A stretch of 62,454 nucleotides of DNA from Pseudomonadota bacterium. GTDB taxonomy: Archaea; Thermoplasmatota; SW-10-69-26; JACQPN01; JAJPHT01. Location: NCBI GenBank assembly GCA_021325135.1, contig JAJPHT010000042.1, positions 1 to 62,454 on the forward strand, given 5' to 3'. The position numbers and the translations under genes are program-made. Under the pieces are notes generated by a model. That model saw nothing but the letters and a program-made list of their open reading frames with translations, was not told the origin of the DNA and ran no database searches. The stretch's first letter is position 1. Each line of letters opens with the position of its first letter. Below are positions 60,772 through 62,454 of this stretch, in pieces.

Positions 60772-62454
60772 TTACGCCGACTTGAGCTTCGAGAACTGGC
60801 CTTCGAGGTTCGCGAGCACGGCCTTGTACTCGGTCTCCCAGTCCTTCTCGAACTTGGCCTTGGCGAGGTCGCCGCGGATGTTCACCTTGAGGATCTCGCC
60901 CAGGGGCACGCCGTTCTGGAGGGCGCTCTTGGCGAGGCCCTCCCACTTGCGCAGCGCGATGAGGATGTCCAGCTGCTTCTTGAGCGGCGCGTAGGCGTCC
61001 ACGGGGTGGAACGCGTTCTGCTGGAGGAAGACCTCGCGGATGCCGCGGCTGATCTCCAGGGTCAGCTGCTGCTCCTCGGGGAGGGCGTCCGAGCCGACGA
61101 GCTGCACGATGTCCTGCAGCTCCGACTCCACCTGGAGCGTGTTGGCGGCCCACTTGCGCATGTCGGTCCACTGGGGGCTGACGTTCTTCTCGTACCACGA
61201 GGCCAGGTCGTTCTCGTAGAGCGAGTACGAGTCCAGCCAGTTGATGGCGGGGAAGTGGCGGCGCTGGGCGAGCTTGGCGTCGAGCGCCCAGAAGCACTTG
61301 ACGATGCGCAGCGTGTTCTGCGTGACGGGCTCGGAGAAGTCGCCGCCCGCGGGGCTCACGGCGCCGATGACGGTGATGGAGCCGAACTCGCCGTTGTGCG
61401 TCTTCACGCGGCCGGCGCGCTCGTAGAACTCGGCGAGGCGCGCGGCAAGGTAGGCGGGGTAGCCCTCCTCGCCGGGCATCTCTTCGAGACGGCTGGAGAT
61501 CTCACGCATGGCCTCGGCCCAGCGGGAGGTCGAGTCCGCCATGAGGGCCACGTCGAGGCCCTGGTCGCGGAAGTACTCCGCCAGCGTGATGCCGGTGTAG
61601 CAGGACGCCTCGCGGGCCGCCACGGGCATGTTGCTCGTGTTGGCGATGAGGACGGTGCGGTTCATGAGCGCCTTGCCGGTGTTGGGGTCCTCCAGGTGGG
61701 GGAACTCCGTGAGCACCTCGGTCATCTCGTTGCCGCGCTCGCCGCAGCCGATGTAGACCACGATCTGCGCGTCGGAGAACTTGGCGAGGCTCTGCTGCGT
61801 GACGGTCTTGCCGGAGCCGAAGGGGCCGGGGATGGCCGCCGTGCCGCCCTTGGCGATGGGGAAGAGGCCGTCGAGGATGCGCATGCCGGTGATGAGGGGG
61901 ATGTCGGGGCGCAGCTTCTCGGCGAAGGGGCGCGGGCGGCGCACGGGCCACTTCTGCATGAGCTGCACGTGCGCGCCGTTCTCCAGCTCGGCGACGACGT
62001 CGTCGACGGTGAACTGGCCCGCCTTGATGCTCTTGATCTTCGTCGCGGGCACGTCGGGGTGGACCATGATCTTGTGGACGATGGTCTCGGTCTCCTGGAC
62101 CGTGCCGATGATGCTGCCGCCCTTCACGGCGTCGCCCGCCTTCTTCGTGGGCTTGAAGTCCCACTTCTTGGCGTGGTCGAGGCCGGGCGCCAGCACGCCG
62201 CGCAGGATGAAGTCGCCCATCTTGTCCTTGAGGACCTCCAGGGGGCGCTGGATGCCGTCGTAGATGGACGTGAGCAGGCCGGGGCCAAGCTCCACCGAGA
62301 GCGAGGCGCCGGTCTCGACGACGGGCTCGCCGGGGCGGATGCCCGACGTCTCCTCGTAGACCTGGATGATGGTCTTGTCGCCGGCGATCTCGATGACCTC
62401 GCCCATGAGCTTCTCGTTGCCCACGAAGACGACGTCGTACATGCGGGCCTTGAT
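60772..62454 (-). CDS. atpA: A-type ATP synthase catalytic subunit A (5' end outside window)
   Basis: At least 560 residues. Walker A is GPFGSGKT in [36 protein letters not shown], [20 protein letters not shown] and [20 protein letters not shown] motifs identify the catalytic A subunit, and the non-homologous A insert is present. The frame is open to the right edge ([20 protein letters not shown]), so the first 20 or so residues are missing. The next gene downstream is DUF2071, not atpB, which lies at 22193. Confidence 0.97.
   Translation of the reverse strand: MKARMYDVVFVGNEKLMGEVIEIAGDKTIIQVYEETSGIRPGEPVVETGASLSVELGPGLLTSIYDGIQRPLEVLKDKMGDFILRGVLAPGLDHAKKWDFKPTKKAGDAVKGGSIIGTVQETETIVHKIMVHPDVPATKIKSIKAGQFTVDDVVAELENGAHVQLMQKWPVRRPRPFAEKLRPDIPLITGMRILDGLFPIAKGGTAAIPGPFGSGKTVTQQSLAKFSDAQIVVYIGCGERGNEMTEVLTEFPHLEDPNTGKALMNRTVLIANTSNMPVAAREASCYTGITLAEYFRDQGLDVALMADSTSRWAEAMREISSRLEEMPGEEGYPAYLAARLAEFYERAGRVKTHNGEFGSITVIGAVSPAGGDFSEPVTQNTLRIVKCFWALDAKLAQRRHFPAINWLDSYSLYENDLASWYEKNVSPQWTDMRKWAANTLQVESELQDIVQLVGSDALPEEQQLTLEISRGIREVFLQQNAFHPVDAYAPLKKQLDILIALRKWEGLAKSALQNGVPLGEILKVNIRGDLAKAKFEKDWETEYKAVLANLEGQFSKLKSA

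Noticed and set aside
1..62454. tRNA, rRNA, CRISPR arrays and transposases.
   Set aside because: I looked for T-loop-like GGTTCRAAYCC sequences, regularly spaced short repeats and transposase motifs on both strands and saw none convincing. Small structured RNAs could still be missed by eye.

Overview
The window is a very GC-rich archaeal chromosome segment, by eye roughly 70% GC. Archaeal marker genes settle the domain: an archaellum operon (arlB to arlJ), ribosomal protein eL15, a TFS-type transcript cleavage factor, a UPF0216/DUF61 protein, a COG1325 RNA-binding protein, both catalytic-head subunits of an A-type ATP synthase, TATA-like promoters and GGTGA or AGGAG Shine-Dalgarno sites. The GC content, a fused ArlC/D/E-like protein and bacterial-looking lipid genes suggest an uncultured Thermoplasmatota-type euryarchaeote, possibly a soil or sediment lineage. 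That placement is inference; the sequence alone does not prove it.

Layout, left to right. Positions 1-6436 hold an archaellum operon on the minus strand, read from 6436 downwards: two tandem flagellins, a fused ArlC/D/E-like protein, ArlF, ArlG, ArlH, ArlI and the start of ArlJ. Two copies of a large imperfect palindromic repeat sit inside it. Positions 6500-12000 carry information-processing and small genes (DUF61, TFS, a GT-C membrane protein, a CsbD-like protein, eL15, COG1325). Positions 12000-24000 are a mosaic of aldo/keto reductases, secreted or lipid-anchored proteins (LamG/PKD, BNR, PEBP), MsrA, an acyltransferase-3 protein and an isolated A-ATPase B-subunit gene. Positions 23700-25300 hold VapB and VapC genes split by a gene for a disulfide-rich exported protein.

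Positions 25292-35819 form a seven-gene minus-strand cluster. It encodes three paralogous exported proteins resembling TasA/DUF1102 fibre subunits, an archaeal signal peptidase with a fused C-terminal extension, two DUF5305-like membrane proteins and a membrane-anchored coiled-coil protein of about 1900 residues. I consider this the best candidate for a little-described system: a surface fibre or pilus export locus with its own peptidase and a cytoplasmic scaffold.

Positions 36000-54900 carry more cysteine-rich and DUF11-repeat surface proteins, IlvE, ferredoxin, an M24 peptidase, an aminotransferase, a cellulose-synthase-like glycosyltransferase with a divergent winged-helix regulator and lipid kinase, three tiny disordered proteins, a CPBP protease and citrate synthase. 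Positions 55071-58240 hold a four-gene operon (methyltransferase, YnbA-like CDP-alcohol phosphatidyltransferase, YnbB/CdsA-like cytidylyltransferase, PlsC) that looks like a bacterial phospholipid cassette. The right end holds a VOC protein with a histone-H1-like tail, an exported S/N/Q-rich repeat protein with an amyloid-like pattern, a DUF2071 protein and the A-ATPase A subunit, which runs off the edge. No intergenic stretch exceeds 300 bases, and I saw no tRNA, rRNA, CRISPR array or transposase.
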